This document shows positions 52,585 to 60,259 of a stretch of DNA of 64,000 bases, piece after piece (positions within the stretch are counted from its first letter, which is position 1; the number at the start of each line of letters is the position of its first letter). Under the pieces are notes generated by a model. The model saw only the letters and a program-made list of their open reading frames with translations. It made no database searches and was not told where the DNA came from. This DNA is from Microbacterium sp. oral taxon 186 str. F0373 (GTDB lineage Bacteria; Actinomycetota; Actinomycetes; Actinomycetales; Microbacteriaceae), in NCBI RefSeq assembly GCF_000411455.1, contig NZ_KE150458.1, positions 62,001 through 126,000 of the forward strand, written 5' to 3'. A program made the translations under genes and the position numbers.

Positions 52585-53181
52585 TCAGCCGGCGGTGGCC
52601 GGCATGAGAAGCAGGTTCTGCTTCGTGTCGGAGACCGCGACCCAGCCGTCGCCGAAGAGATACGTCATGCCATAGCCCTTGTCATCGACCGTGATGACGC
52701 GGGACGGATCCTGCGTGATGTAGAAGCCGGACTCGCCCGCTTCGCGGCGCCAGCCCTCCTTCTCGAGCTGCGCGGACACCGTTTCGGCATCGGCCGAGCT
52801 GATGGGGGCCCAACCGAACTCGATCAGGTTGCCGGAGGCGACCGAGTAGTTCGCCCAGGTGCAGATCAGCCCGCCGCCGATCGGTGCGCTGGGCGGCTGG
52901 GTCTCGAAGGTGAACGGAGTCTGCTTGGCGGTCCAGCCCTTGGTCTTGAACTCAGCGAGGGTGTCGGAGACGATCATGCTGTCGCAGGTGACGGCGCCTC
53001 CCGCCGTGGCCGACGCGTCCGGCGTCGGCCCGGGCAGCGCCTCTGTCGGCGTGGGCGACACGGCGTTGCCGGTCGTGGTCGGATCGGCCGAAGGTGCGGC
53101 CGACGTGCAGCCGCTCAGCACAAGCGCGGACGCCAGAGCTACGGCGGAGAGGACGAGGGGCGCGAGACGAGCACGTGTCAT
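52585..53181 (-). CDS. Secreted lipoprotein of unknown function
   Basis: A 198-residue lipoprotein: a signal peptide with lipobox LSGC (Cys25), a Pro/Thr/Ser linker (28-60), then a compact domain with two cysteines (VTCDSM and LICTW) and the aromatic stretch YLFGDGWVAVSD. It resembles small DUF-type lipoproteins of Microbacterium. It is 18 bases downstream of the inositol monophosphatase-family gene on the same strand. Confidence 0.7.
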   Translation of the reverse strand: MTRARLAPLVLSAVALASALVLSGCTSAAPSADPTTTGNAVSPTPTEALPGPTPDASATAGGAVTCDSMIVSDTLAEFKTKGWTAKQTPFTFETQPPSAPIGGGLICTWANYSVASGNLIEFGWAPISSADAETVSAQLEKEGWRREAGESGFYITQDPSRVITVDDKGYGMTYLFGDGWVAVSDTKQNLLLMPATAG

Positions 53182-53199
53182 CGGCGGGGGTCCGATCGG

Positions 53200-54060
53200 T
53201 CAGGAGGTGGCGGACGAAGCGCCGAGGAGGGACAGGAAGTCGTCGTGCAGGCGTCCGTTGGTCGCGAGTGAGGAGCGCGAGGACAGCGAGTCGGCTCCGT
53301 CGATGTCGGTGAACCGGCCGCCGGCCTCATGGATGATCGGCACGAGGGCTGCGATGTCGTACTCCTTGACCCCGAACTCCGCCACGAGCTCGAGACGGCC
53401 CTCGGCGAGCAGCATGTACGGCCAGGTGTCGCCATAGCCGCGGTCGCGCCAGACCGCGCGGCTGAGGCGGAGCAGATCGGCCGCGCGGCCGACCTCGTCC
53501 CACTGCGCGAGGGATTGGAAACTCACGCTGGCATCGGCGACGGCGTCGACACCCGAGACGCCGAGGCGGCGCGTGCCGCCGTCGGCAGTGTTGGTCCAGG
53601 CGCCCTGACCGGATGCCGCCCACCAACGTCGCCCGAGGGCGGGTTGGCTGGCCACCCCGACACGGGGGACGCCGTCGACCGCGAGTGCGATGAGCGTCGT
53701 CCACATCGGGATGCCCTTGAGGTAGTTGGCCGTGCCGTCGATCGGGTCGATGATCCACTGCCGGGCCGCGTCGCCCGAGGTACCGTACTCCTCGCCCAGG
53801 ATGCCGTCGCCGGCCCGCTCGGTCGACAGCAGCTCGCGGAGCACACGCTCGGTGGCGAGATCGGCCTCCGTGACGTGGGAGGCGTCGGCCTTCACCTGGA
53901 CGTCGAGATCGGCGGCATCGAAGCGCGCCATCGTCACGGCATCCGCCGCATCGGCAAGACGCAACGCGAGCCGGAGATCGTCGGTCAGGTCGCCGTCGAA
54001 GGGCGTGCTCCAAGCGGACGTGGTGGCGGGGGAGGTCACACCCTCAAGGATAGGGGTCAC
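53200..54060 (-). CDS. Inositol monophosphatase-family phosphatase (HisN-like)
   Basis: A 286-residue lithium-sensitive-type phosphatase fold. The metal site is complete: GEEYG (Glu90/91), DPIDGTANY (Asp105, Asp108) and a later EYDIAAL near 240. The VKADASHVTEADLATER start and WTTLIALAVDGVPRVG are closest to histidinol-phosphatase HisN of actinobacteria, so that is the first candidate; inositol 1-phosphate and other substrates are possible. Confidence 0.85.
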   Translation of the reverse strand: MTPILEGVTSPATTSAWSTPFDGDLTDDLRLALRLADAADAVTMARFDAADLDVQVKADASHVTEADLATERVLRELLSTERAGDGILGEEYGTSGDAARQWIIDPIDGTANYLKGIPMWTTLIALAVDGVPRVGVASQPALGRRWWAASGQGAWTNTADGGTRRLGVSGVDAVADASVSFQSLAQWDEVGRAADLLRLSRAVWRDRGYGDTWPYMLLAEGRLELVAEFGVKEYDIAALVPIIHEAGGRFTDIDGADSLSSRSSLATNGRLHDDFLSLLGASSATS

Positions 54061-54154
54061 TCGGGGCCTCGATTCGCGGTGAGACGTTCGGGATGGTAAC
54101 GTTGTCCCTCGGTTCGCCAGTGATCTTCTCGAAAGATCCGGCGGCCGACGGAAC

Positions 54155-54230
54155 GCACCTCTAGCTCAATCGGCAGAGCAACTGACTCTTAATCAGTGGG
54201 TTCTGGGTTCGAGTCCCAGGGGGTGCACCA
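54155..54230 (+). tRNA. tRNA-Lys (CTT), probable integration site
   Basis: A 76-base cloverleaf: acceptor GCACCTC pairs with GGGGTGC (one T-G), anticodon loop CTCTTAA, T-arm CTGGG/CCCAG, encoded CCA. It is followed by a terminator, an excisionase and a tyrosine recombinase gene, so its 3' half is the likely att site of the element to the right. The tRNA is intact. Confidence 0.96.
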
Positions 54231-54232
54231 AG

Positions 54233-54274
54233 GAAGGCCCGCTTTGCCGCGTATTCACGCGGGAGCGGGCCTTC
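54233..54274 (+). terminator. Terminator after tRNA-Lys
   Basis: Perfect outer stem GAAGGCCCGCT/AGCGGGCCTTC enclosing an inner CCGCGT/ACGCGG hairpin. It separates the tRNA from the excisionase promoter. Confidence 0.85.
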
Positions 54275-54432
54275 TTCCGTTCACTGGCGTCAACTTCTGC
54301 GATGTGGGTAATGCAGGGAATGATCCAAGAATGGCCGTTCAGAGGCTCATTCCCGAGTCGTTGTACGCGCCAGTACGTTGGCGAGGCCGCCCACTCCTCA
54401 CCAACTCGTTGAAGACTGTGCATGTGCTTCCC

Positions 54433-54636
54433 ATGAGCACCCAGACAGCACACTCACCCGCGGCAGCACTCCTCACTCAGGACGAGGCGGCGGAGTACCT
54501 TCGAACCCCTTCGCGCACCCTCGAGAACTGGCGACTTCGCGGCGGTGGCCCCAAGTTCGTGAAGTTCGGACGTCGAGTGTTCTATCGTCAGGGTGCACTC
54601 GACAGCTTCATCGACGACCACGAGGTCGCGTCGTGA
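54433..54636 (+). CDS. Excisionase/AlpA-like DNA-binding protein
   Basis: A 67-residue winged-helix protein of the MerR-like excisionase fold: LLTQDEAAEYLRTPSRTLENWRLRGGGPKFVKFGRRVFYRQGALDSFI. The ATG at 54433 is preceded by a weak site; a longer open frame upstream is the tRNA region and is not used. Its stop overlaps the integrase start (GTGA), so both are translated together. It would set the direction of recombination. Confidence 0.85.
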   Translation: MSTQTAHSPAAALLTQDEAAEYLRTPSRTLENWRLRGGGPKFVKFGRRVFYRQGALDSFIDDHEVAS

Positions 54637-55868
54637 GCCGCCGGCAGAAGGCACCGGGCGAGCTCGGGAAGGTCACCCCCCGCAAGCTGAAGAGTGGACG
54701 GTGGCAAGCGCGCGTAGAGATTCGGGACGGCCTGGGACAGCTCGTTCCGATCTCGGCCACAGCGGACAACGAAGCTGGGGCGATCCTCGCCATCGCGGAC
54801 AAGGCCAACGCTGTCTGGGCTGGTGCGTTCATCGAGGTCACCGGGGACACGACGGTCGAGGCTCTTGGCAATATCTGGATCAACCAGCTGCGTCAGGACG
54901 GCACTCAGCCAACGACCATCCAGGCTTACCAAGATTCGCTGCGCACGCTGATTCTCGCTCGAATCTCGGCGTATCGGGTGAGCGCACTGACTCCCGCGTT
55001 TTGCGACAGCTACTTGCGCACGCTGGGAGCTGAGTCGGCTTCCAAGGCGCGCAAGGCGCGGAACGTGCTCTCCCAGATGCTTCGCATCGCGGTGCTCCAC
55101 AAAGTGTTCGCGGCGAACCCCATCCGCGAGGTGAGCCGGATCCCCAGCACGAAGCCGGTGAAGCTGAGCTACGACCTCGAACAGCTGCAGGTGCTCTTCC
55201 GACTCATGTCGGAGTTTCAGGGCAAGAACCCGAGCCGGCGCGGTGGCCGCCGCACTGACCCGCAGATCGCCCTCGACGTGATGCGCATCGCGCTGGGCAC
55301 GAGCGCCCGCCCCGGCGAAGTGCTTGCCATTCGAGAAGAGGACGTCCAATTCAGCGATCGCGTCCTTCTCAACATCAACGGGACAATCGTGAGGGTCAAG
55401 AGGGAGAATGCCCCAAAGCGTCCCGATGGTACCCCCGGCCCGCTCATCTACAGGCAGCCCTATCCGAAGAACGACGATCAGGCTCGCACAGTTCACGTGC
55501 CGGATCTTGCCGTGGAACCGCTCCGCCGACTGGTGAGCCAGTATCGAGAGAACGAGTTCAAACTGCTGTTCACTACCGGCACCGGGAACCCGGTAGACCA
55601 GAACAACGTCCGACGGGTGATCCGCGACTTCCGCGCCGTCCACGACGAAGATCTCCGTGCGATGGGTATTGACCCTGACCTGCTGACGCCCAAGGCCTTC
55701 CGGAAGACCGCCGCCACCGTGGTGTCGCAGGAGATCAATCCGGAGGCGGCGCAGGACCTGTTGGGTCACTGGAACGTGGTCCTCACGAAGGACTCATACA
55801 TCGAGCCTACGAAGGTAGTCACAGCGGGCACCGCCGAGGCGCTGGACCGCCGATTCGCGGGACTCTGA
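54633..55868 (+). CDS. Tyrosine recombinase/integrase
   Basis: A 411-residue integrase. An N-terminal AP2-like and SAM-like DNA-binding region (about 1-170) is followed by the catalytic domain with Arg226 (GTSARPGEVL), Arg357 (KAFRKTAAT), His379 (LLGHWN) and nucleophile Tyr389 (DSYIEP). The usual His two before the second Arg is replaced, giving KAFR. It adjoins tRNA-Lys in the same direction, the classical site for integration into a tRNA 3' end. Confidence 0.93.
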   Translation: MSRRQKAPGELGKVTPRKLKSGRWQARVEIRDGLGQLVPISATADNEAGAILAIADKANAVWAGAFIEVTGDTTVEALGNIWINQLRQDGTQPTTIQAYQDSLRTLILARISAYRVSALTPAFCDSYLRTLGAESASKARKARNVLSQMLRIAVLHKVFAANPIREVSRIPSTKPVKLSYDLEQLQVLFRLMSEFQGKNPSRRGGRRTDPQIALDVMRIALGTSARPGEVLAIREEDVQFSDRVLLNINGTIVRVKRENAPKRPDGTPGPLIYRQPYPKNDDQARTVHVPDLAVEPLRRLVSQYRENEFKLLFTTGTGNPVDQNNVRRVIRDFRAVHDEDLRAMGIDPDLLTPKAFRKTAATVVSQEINPEAAQDLLGHWNVVLTKDSYIEPTKVVTAGTAEALDRRFAGL

Positions 55869-55995
55869 CGACCGAATATTGGCCGGGATTCAGCGGAGCG
55901 ATTCGCGTCCATCCCGCATGTGCCGGTGTCAATAGCTGATGTCTCGACCGCAGAAGCCGAACGCGGCGCAGATCAGCTCCCTCCCACGACGCACA

Positions 55996-56032
55996 ACAAA
56001 GTGCCCCTGCCGATCCGCCAGAGGCACTTTGT
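55996..56032. terminator. Bidirectional terminator in the mobile element
   Basis: Arms ACAAAGTGCC and GGCACTTTGT around a GC loop, placed between the integrase and the convergent gene on the minus strand. T- and A-runs flank it. Confidence 0.7.
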
Positions 56033-56042
56033 AGTACGCGGG

Positions 56043-56798
56043 TCAGAAGGGCACCGATGCGCGGCGCTGCGCCTCGTCATCGCTGGGGTCCCGTCGCTTC
56101 ACCTCGTCGGCAATGCTCGCCATGAAATCCTCGTAGTGGCTGGTGAGCACGGTGAGGTCCGACCTGTCCAGCCGACCAAGAGCATTCGACGCCTCCTCGT
56201 CGGACGCGGTCGCGGCGATCAGCATGTCCGCGAAGCCGTTCCCGCCCTGGCCGAGGAGCGCGGCGCGGGTGTGAATCAGATGCGTGTCGGCTTTGCACGC
56301 GGGACCGTCGATGTCGACCTTCGGTTCGCGGATGGGGATCCGCCACAGGGTCGCCGAGACCTCACCGCCGCCGTCGCTCACGACTCGCTCGAACCCTGCC
56401 GCTTCCATCTCGCCATCCGTGGTGATGGAATGCAGTGGCACGTCGTCCAGGTCGTCGACCTGCTCGCCGTCAGCATCCTCGAGCCAGCGCGCACGGGGAT
56501 ACGCGCCCTCCCAGTCGTCTTCATCGAAGTGGACGATCGCGTACGCGGCGTCGTCGGGCGCTGTCTCGAGGATCTCTGCCATCAACTGCTCTACCTCAGC
56601 AGCGACGGCTCGGCTGTTCGCGTAGTAAGCGGAGGTTCGGGCGGCATCTGCAGCTTCGCGTGCCCGCATTGTCACTTCTTCCCGCGACGGGGCGGGACGT
56701 GTGAGCGCGTCGGCTGGCGCGCTGTTCTCCTTCGTGCGGAACTGGCCGGCGTTCGCCGCCTGACCGCGTGGGTGGAGGGACTCGTCGTGGGTGCTCAT
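56043..56798 (-). CDS. Tagged element protein A, unknown function
   Basis: A 251-residue protein whose start MSTHDESLHPRGQAANAGQF is shared with three other genes here. After the tag, residues 30-251 are acidic (EDDWEGAYPRARWLEDADGEQVDDLDD) and have no recognised domain. Cys is nearly absent. It lies after the second tagged gene on this strand, 21 bases from its stop, so they form an operon. ATG is fixed by the tag and by GTGGTC directly upstream, which is also shared. Confidence 0.7.
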   Translation of the reverse strand: MSTHDESLHPRGQAANAGQFRTKENSAPADALTRPAPSREEVTMRAREAADAARTSAYYANSRAVAAEVEQLMAEILETAPDDAAYAIVHFDEDDWEGAYPRARWLEDADGEQVDDLDDVPLHSITTDGEMEAAGFERVVSDGGGEVSATLWRIPIREPKVDIDGPACKADTHLIHTRAALLGQGGNGFADMLIAATASDEEASNALGRLDRSDLTVLTSHYEDFMASIADEVKRRDPSDDEAQRRASVPF

Positions 56799-56818
56799 GA
56801 CCACCATGAGTGCGGCGG

Positions 56819-57925
56819 TCAGCCGGCGAGGAGCCCAGCCTTCCGGAGCCGGTAGCGGACGTTGGAGGCATTCACAGGGAGGTTGCGGCCGCGAACCTCG
56901 AGGGCCCGGTCGAACTGCGCCTTCTGCCGATCGATCCACTCGTTCGCGAGCTTGCGCGTGTCGCCGCGATAGCCCGTTCCGATGACGTCGCGCGGTCGGA
57001 TGCGGCCCGCGGCGAGATCGGAACGGAGCTTGACGAGCGCGTCGAGCTCAAGGCGGCAGGTAGCCTCACCCTGCCCCCCGGCATCCGTGGTCCAGATCGA
57101 CTCGAAGATGTCGTCACCCGGGTGGGGGACCCCATCCACCCACATCCGTTCAGGGGCGCGCAGCTCGGCCAACACGCGGGCGTTGATTGCCACGCGCTCC
57201 GGGGTCACCGGGTGCAGCGATGCCTGCGCCTGAGTTTGAGCTTCCGCCTCGACGATGTCTTCGGGTCGGGGCAGCTCGTACTCGGCGAGGTGCTCTGCGG
57301 GGGTCTTTTCAGGCGGGTAAAGCACGTCAGGACCTTCCCAGTGCTCGCGGTCTTCGTTGCAGTCGCCGTCGTGGCCGTCGACGAGGACGCACCAGTCGTC
57401 GATGCTGCACCCGTACGCCTCGTTCGCTCCGCGCTCGTCGGCGACCTCAAGTCGTCCGTCCGCGCGCCGTGAGACGCGGCCGGTGGAGGGATCCGCCTGC
57501 GGCGTGAACCACACGCTCACTGGCCGTCCGGTGTCGGAAGTGTACGCCGCGGCAACGGCCTGGGCCGCAGCCAGATCGCCATCGAAGCGCTGACACATGT
57601 CGCACCGCTGGATGCCTTCGGGGCTGTCCATACCGACGAGAGCGCCTGGGACCGGGCCGTCGAAGCACTCGCAGTCTCCGTCGAGCGCGGACTGCTCGCT
57701 GCGTGTTGCTCGACCACCGGTGAGATCAATGCCGTTCCCATCGCTGTCCTGCAACCATGGGTTCGTCCTCGACGCGATCATGACGTCCGCCGAGCCGTCC
57801 CAGCGCACGCCGAACCCGGGAATGTCGGCGACGGTGATCAGACGGTCGGTGGGAGCGGAGTTCGTCTTCACTGCGAACCGTCCGGATGCCTGCCTCGGGT
57901 GAAGTGCCTCGTTGTAGGTGCTCAT
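56819..57925 (-). CDS. Tagged element protein B, Cys-rich, unknown function
   Basis: A 368-residue protein starting MSTYNEALHPR then a shortened tag (QASGRFAVKTNSAP). The body has CECFDG, CDMCQRFDGD, CSIDDWC and CNEDREHW clusters (about 78-210), which look like one or two metal or disulfide sites, and a C-terminal basic helix region (about 320-368, VRYRLRKAG). The role is unknown. Related cysteine-rich proteins occur in phage and element genomes of this group. It begins at 57925, within the 16-bp inverted repeat. Confidence 0.68.
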   Translation of the reverse strand: MSTYNEALHPRQASGRFAVKTNSAPTDRLITVADIPGFGVRWDGSADVMIASRTNPWLQDSDGNGIDLTGGRATRSEQSALDGDCECFDGPVPGALVGMDSPEGIQRCDMCQRFDGDLAAAQAVAAAYTSDTGRPVSVWFTPQADPSTGRVSRRADGRLEVADERGANEAYGCSIDDWCVLVDGHDGDCNEDREHWEGPDVLYPPEKTPAEHLAEYELPRPEDIVEAEAQTQAQASLHPVTPERVAINARVLAELRAPERMWVDGVPHPGDDIFESIWTTDAGGQGEATCRLELDALVKLRSDLAAGRIRPRDVIGTGYRGDTRKLANEWIDRQKAQFDRALEVRGRNLPVNASNVRYRLRKAGLLAG

Positions 57926-57967
57926 GACCACATGAGAGCGGCGCCGCACGTATGTGGTCATGAGCAC
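57918..57967. repeat. Perfect inverted repeat covering two divergent start codons
   Basis: GTGCTCATGACCACAT (57918-57933) and its exact complement (57952-57967), separated by 18 bases GAGAGCGGCGCCGCACGT. The ATGs of tagged proteins B and C lie inside the two arms, so the same initiation sequence is used on both strands. A similar sequence precedes the other two tagged genes. Confidence 0.85.
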
Positions 57968-58721
57968 CCCCATCGCGTTCAACGAGACCGACCACCCGCG
58001 CGGCCAGGCCTCGAACGCCGGCCAGTTTCGCGCTAAGGAGAACGCTGCGCCCGCGATGGCGCTCACCGTCGACGAGGCACCCCCGGAGTCGATCTACGGC
58101 AACGTCTCCAGCACGATCATCTTCCAGGAGGCGAACGATCGTGACGACAGCTTCGAGATCGAGCGCGCCGAGATCAACGTCGCGCGGATCCTCGACGGAC
58201 TCGACTTCGAAGACCTCCCGGAGACGGTCGATGACTACGATCGCACCGACGGCCTGTTCCGCTGGGCGGCGAACTACGGCTACATCGCCGAGCACGGCGG
58301 CCCGTTCGAGGTGATTCTTGACGACGCGGAACTCGAGTCGTATCGTGCCGCACGCGAGAAGTCTGGGCGGATGAGCGCACTGCACCCGCTACCGACCATG
58401 ACCGAGCAGGAACGGGAAGCGAAGGTCGCGCAGCTGCTCAGCGAACATCTGCCCGAGGGCGGCCTGAATGCGCTCTACAGCTGGGACATCGACCAGGCTG
58501 CGCGCTGGGCATGGGACACGCGGCAGGAGATCACGAAGGCGACGATTCAGCGGGGTATCCAGCAGCAGTACCTCTCCGACGAGACACGCACCGTGCTCGA
58601 TCGGCTGCAGAACGCCGCACTCACCGCGTACCAGAACACTCGGAAGGACACCGACATCGCTGTCATCCGCGCGGCTGCTTACGGGATCTACGAGCATCTC
58701 GCCCGCCGAGGTTCCCATTGA
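57960..58721 (+). CDS. Tagged element protein C, unknown function
   Basis: A 253-residue protein. It starts MSTPIAFNETDHPRGQASNAGQF, the same tag as its neighbours. The body is largely helical and acidic (FEIERAEINVARILDGLDFEDLPETVDDYDR), with no membrane segment or catalytic motif. The next tagged gene starts 19 bases on. ATG at 57960 is used; a GTG two codons upstream is less likely because the other tagged genes begin at ATGAGCACC. Confidence 0.68.
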   Translation: MSTPIAFNETDHPRGQASNAGQFRAKENAAPAMALTVDEAPPESIYGNVSSTIIFQEANDRDDSFEIERAEINVARILDGLDFEDLPETVDDYDRTDGLFRWAANYGYIAEHGGPFEVILDDAELESYRAAREKSGRMSALHPLPTMTEQEREAKVAQLLSEHLPEGGLNALYSWDIDQAARWAWDTRQEITKATIQRGIQQQYLSDETRTVLDRLQNAALTAYQNTRKDTDIAVIRAAAYGIYEHLARRGSH

Positions 58722-58740
58722 CGCCGCACTCATGGTGAAC

Positions 58741-59733
58741 ATGAGCACCGTCTTCGTCGAGACCGATCACCCCCGCGGGCAGGCCGCCAACGCCGGCCAG
58801 TTCCGAGAGAAGAAGAACGACTCGCCCTCGGGCGCCCTGGTCGCTGAGCATGCGAACCCGCTCGCGGTCCGCTTCGACACCCTCGAAGAGAAGATCGAAG
58901 CGATGAAGGAGGAGCTCGCAATCGGAGTGGCCGAGCTCGCCGACGACGAGAACTGGCAGCGCCACCTCGAGGTGATGAGCCAGTTCCACCAATACAGCTT
59001 CCAGAACCAGATCCTGATCTCCATCCAGCGGCCCAACGCTACGCGCGTCGCCGGTTTCAAGGTGTGGAAGGGTGTCGGACGCTGCGTCATGAAGGGTGAG
59101 AAGGGCATCGCGATCCTCGCCCCGAAGGTGATCAACCGGCGGAACAAGGAGACCGGCGAGCCGGAGCTGGACGCCAACGGAAAGCCGGTGCGAGCGGTTG
59201 TCGGGTTTACCAGCGCCACCGTCTTTGACGTTTCCCAGACCGATGGTGAGCCGCTGCCCGAGGTGTACCAGGAGCTCAGCGAGGACCCGCCCGCCGGGTT
59301 CGTCGAGGATCTCGAGGCTGCGATCGTCGCGAACGGGTTCGAGGTCGTCTACGAGAAGACCGGCAGCGCCGCTCTCGGCTACACCAGCCCGTCATCCAAG
59401 CGTGTGGTCATCGATCCGGACCTGTCGCCGGGCACCCGCGCCACGACCCTCGCGCACGAGCTCGGACACATCGAGTGCGGCCACCTGGAACGCATGGACG
59501 AGTACCACTCCGGTCACGGCGGATGCCGCGGAGAGATGGAAGTGCAGGCGGAGTCGTTCTCGTACGTTCTCGCCCGGATGAACGGGATGCAGACGAACCT
59601 GAAGCCCGCCAGCGAGTATGTCGCAGGCTGGGGGCGCCACGACAAGGACGCTCTCAGGAAGGTTGGCGACACGCTCCAGAAGGCAGTGAAGGGCGCCGTC
59701 GGGCGGGTGAAGTGGCGGAACCACGAGGCGTGA
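58741..59733 (+). CDS. ArdC-like / zinc metallopeptidase fusion with the element tag
   Basis: A 330-residue protein with the tag (MSTVFVETDHPRGQAANAG), then an ArdC-type ssDNA-binding region (about 50-120, FHQYSFQNQILISIQRPNATRVAGFKVWKGVGRCVMKGEKGIAILAP), and a zinc peptidase site HELGH at 239-243 with a later Glu (ESFSYVLARM). ArdC proteins shield incoming plasmid DNA from restriction; the peptidase half resembles ImmA/IrrE. Here the order and the tag suggest it is handled together with proteins A-C. Confidence 0.78.
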   Translation: MSTVFVETDHPRGQAANAGQFREKKNDSPSGALVAEHANPLAVRFDTLEEKIEAMKEELAIGVAELADDENWQRHLEVMSQFHQYSFQNQILISIQRPNATRVAGFKVWKGVGRCVMKGEKGIAILAPKVINRRNKETGEPELDANGKPVRAVVGFTSATVFDVSQTDGEPLPEVYQELSEDPPAGFVEDLEAAIVANGFEVVYEKTGSAALGYTSPSSKRVVIDPDLSPGTRATTLAHELGHIECGHLERMDEYHSGHGGCRGEMEVQAESFSYVLARMNGMQTNLKPASEYVAGWGRHDKDALRKVGDTLQKAVKGAVGRVKWRNHEA

Positions 59734-59780
59734 ACCGCACCAAGTAGCTGGCGTCGGGTGCCACGCGTACCGTTGGTTCG

Positions 59781-60002
59781 ATGAGAGACCTCGACGCCCG
59801 CGCCATGACCATGCCCGGCCAGATAGATCGCGACGTTGAACTCACCTACCTGCGTGCTGGCGCAGAACCTCCCTGGGAGCGTCCGCACCGCAATGGTGTG
59901 GACGTGACTTCCCAGCCGGACCTGCAGACGCCGTACCAACGTCAGCGACGCGAATCGTTCGAGGAGCGTGTTCGCGAATACCGGGCCAGCCACCTGATCT
60001 GA
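59781..60002 (+). CDS. Small element protein
   Basis: A 73-residue hydrophilic protein, Arg- and Glu-rich at its end (RQRRESFEERVREYRASHLI). The frame lies 47 bases after the ArdC-like gene. No family recognised and no tag, so the coding call is moderate. Confidence 0.45.
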   Translation: MRDLDARAMTMPGQIDRDVELTYLRAGAEPPWERPHRNGVDVTSQPDLQTPYQRQRRESFEERVREYRASHLI

Positions 60003-60031
60003 GGCGCCGATGTGCCGCAGGGGTGGAAGGC

Positions 60032-60211
60032 ATGAGCAGCGCCCCCGACACGATCAGCGCACAGGTGGAAGGCGACAACATCGACTACCACTGGCATGGC
60101 GCCGATGCCGAGCAACGACACGAAGAGTGGGCATTGAATGATGCGCCCACCTACGACGAGGCGGTACCGGTGGGAACCGCGCACCCCTCGTCATGGCGAC
60201 CGGTGGACTGA
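60032..60211 (+). CDS. Small acidic element protein
   Basis: A 59-residue protein starting MSSAPDTIS, with HWHGADAEQRHEEWALNDAPTYDEA. An alternative start is at 60023. It precedes the convergent helicase. No family is recognised; support is the open frame and position only. Confidence 0.35.
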   Translation: MSSAPDTISAQVEGDNIDYHWHGADAEQRHEEWALNDAPTYDEAVPVGTAHPSSWRPVD

Positions 60212-60259
60212 TCGCCGCGGTCGTCGTGTTTGGCCAGATGGCGGGGATCATCGTCTAGG

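Noticed and set aside
51103-53271. 722-residue open frame over the phosphatase and lipoprotein genes
   Set aside because: Both minus-strand genes have clear signal sequences and active-site motifs; the plus frame has none.
54196-54432. N-terminal extension of the excisionase
   Set aside because: That frame starts inside tRNA-Lys and runs through its terminator, so it is not expected to be translated.
54378-54632. Longer integrase start
   Set aside because: The upstream residues are read from the excisionase in another frame; GTG at 54633 with the 4-base overlap is the natural start.
60193-60258. 21-residue hydrophobic frame before the helicase end
   Set aside because: It overlaps another candidate and is too short for any support beyond a start and stop.
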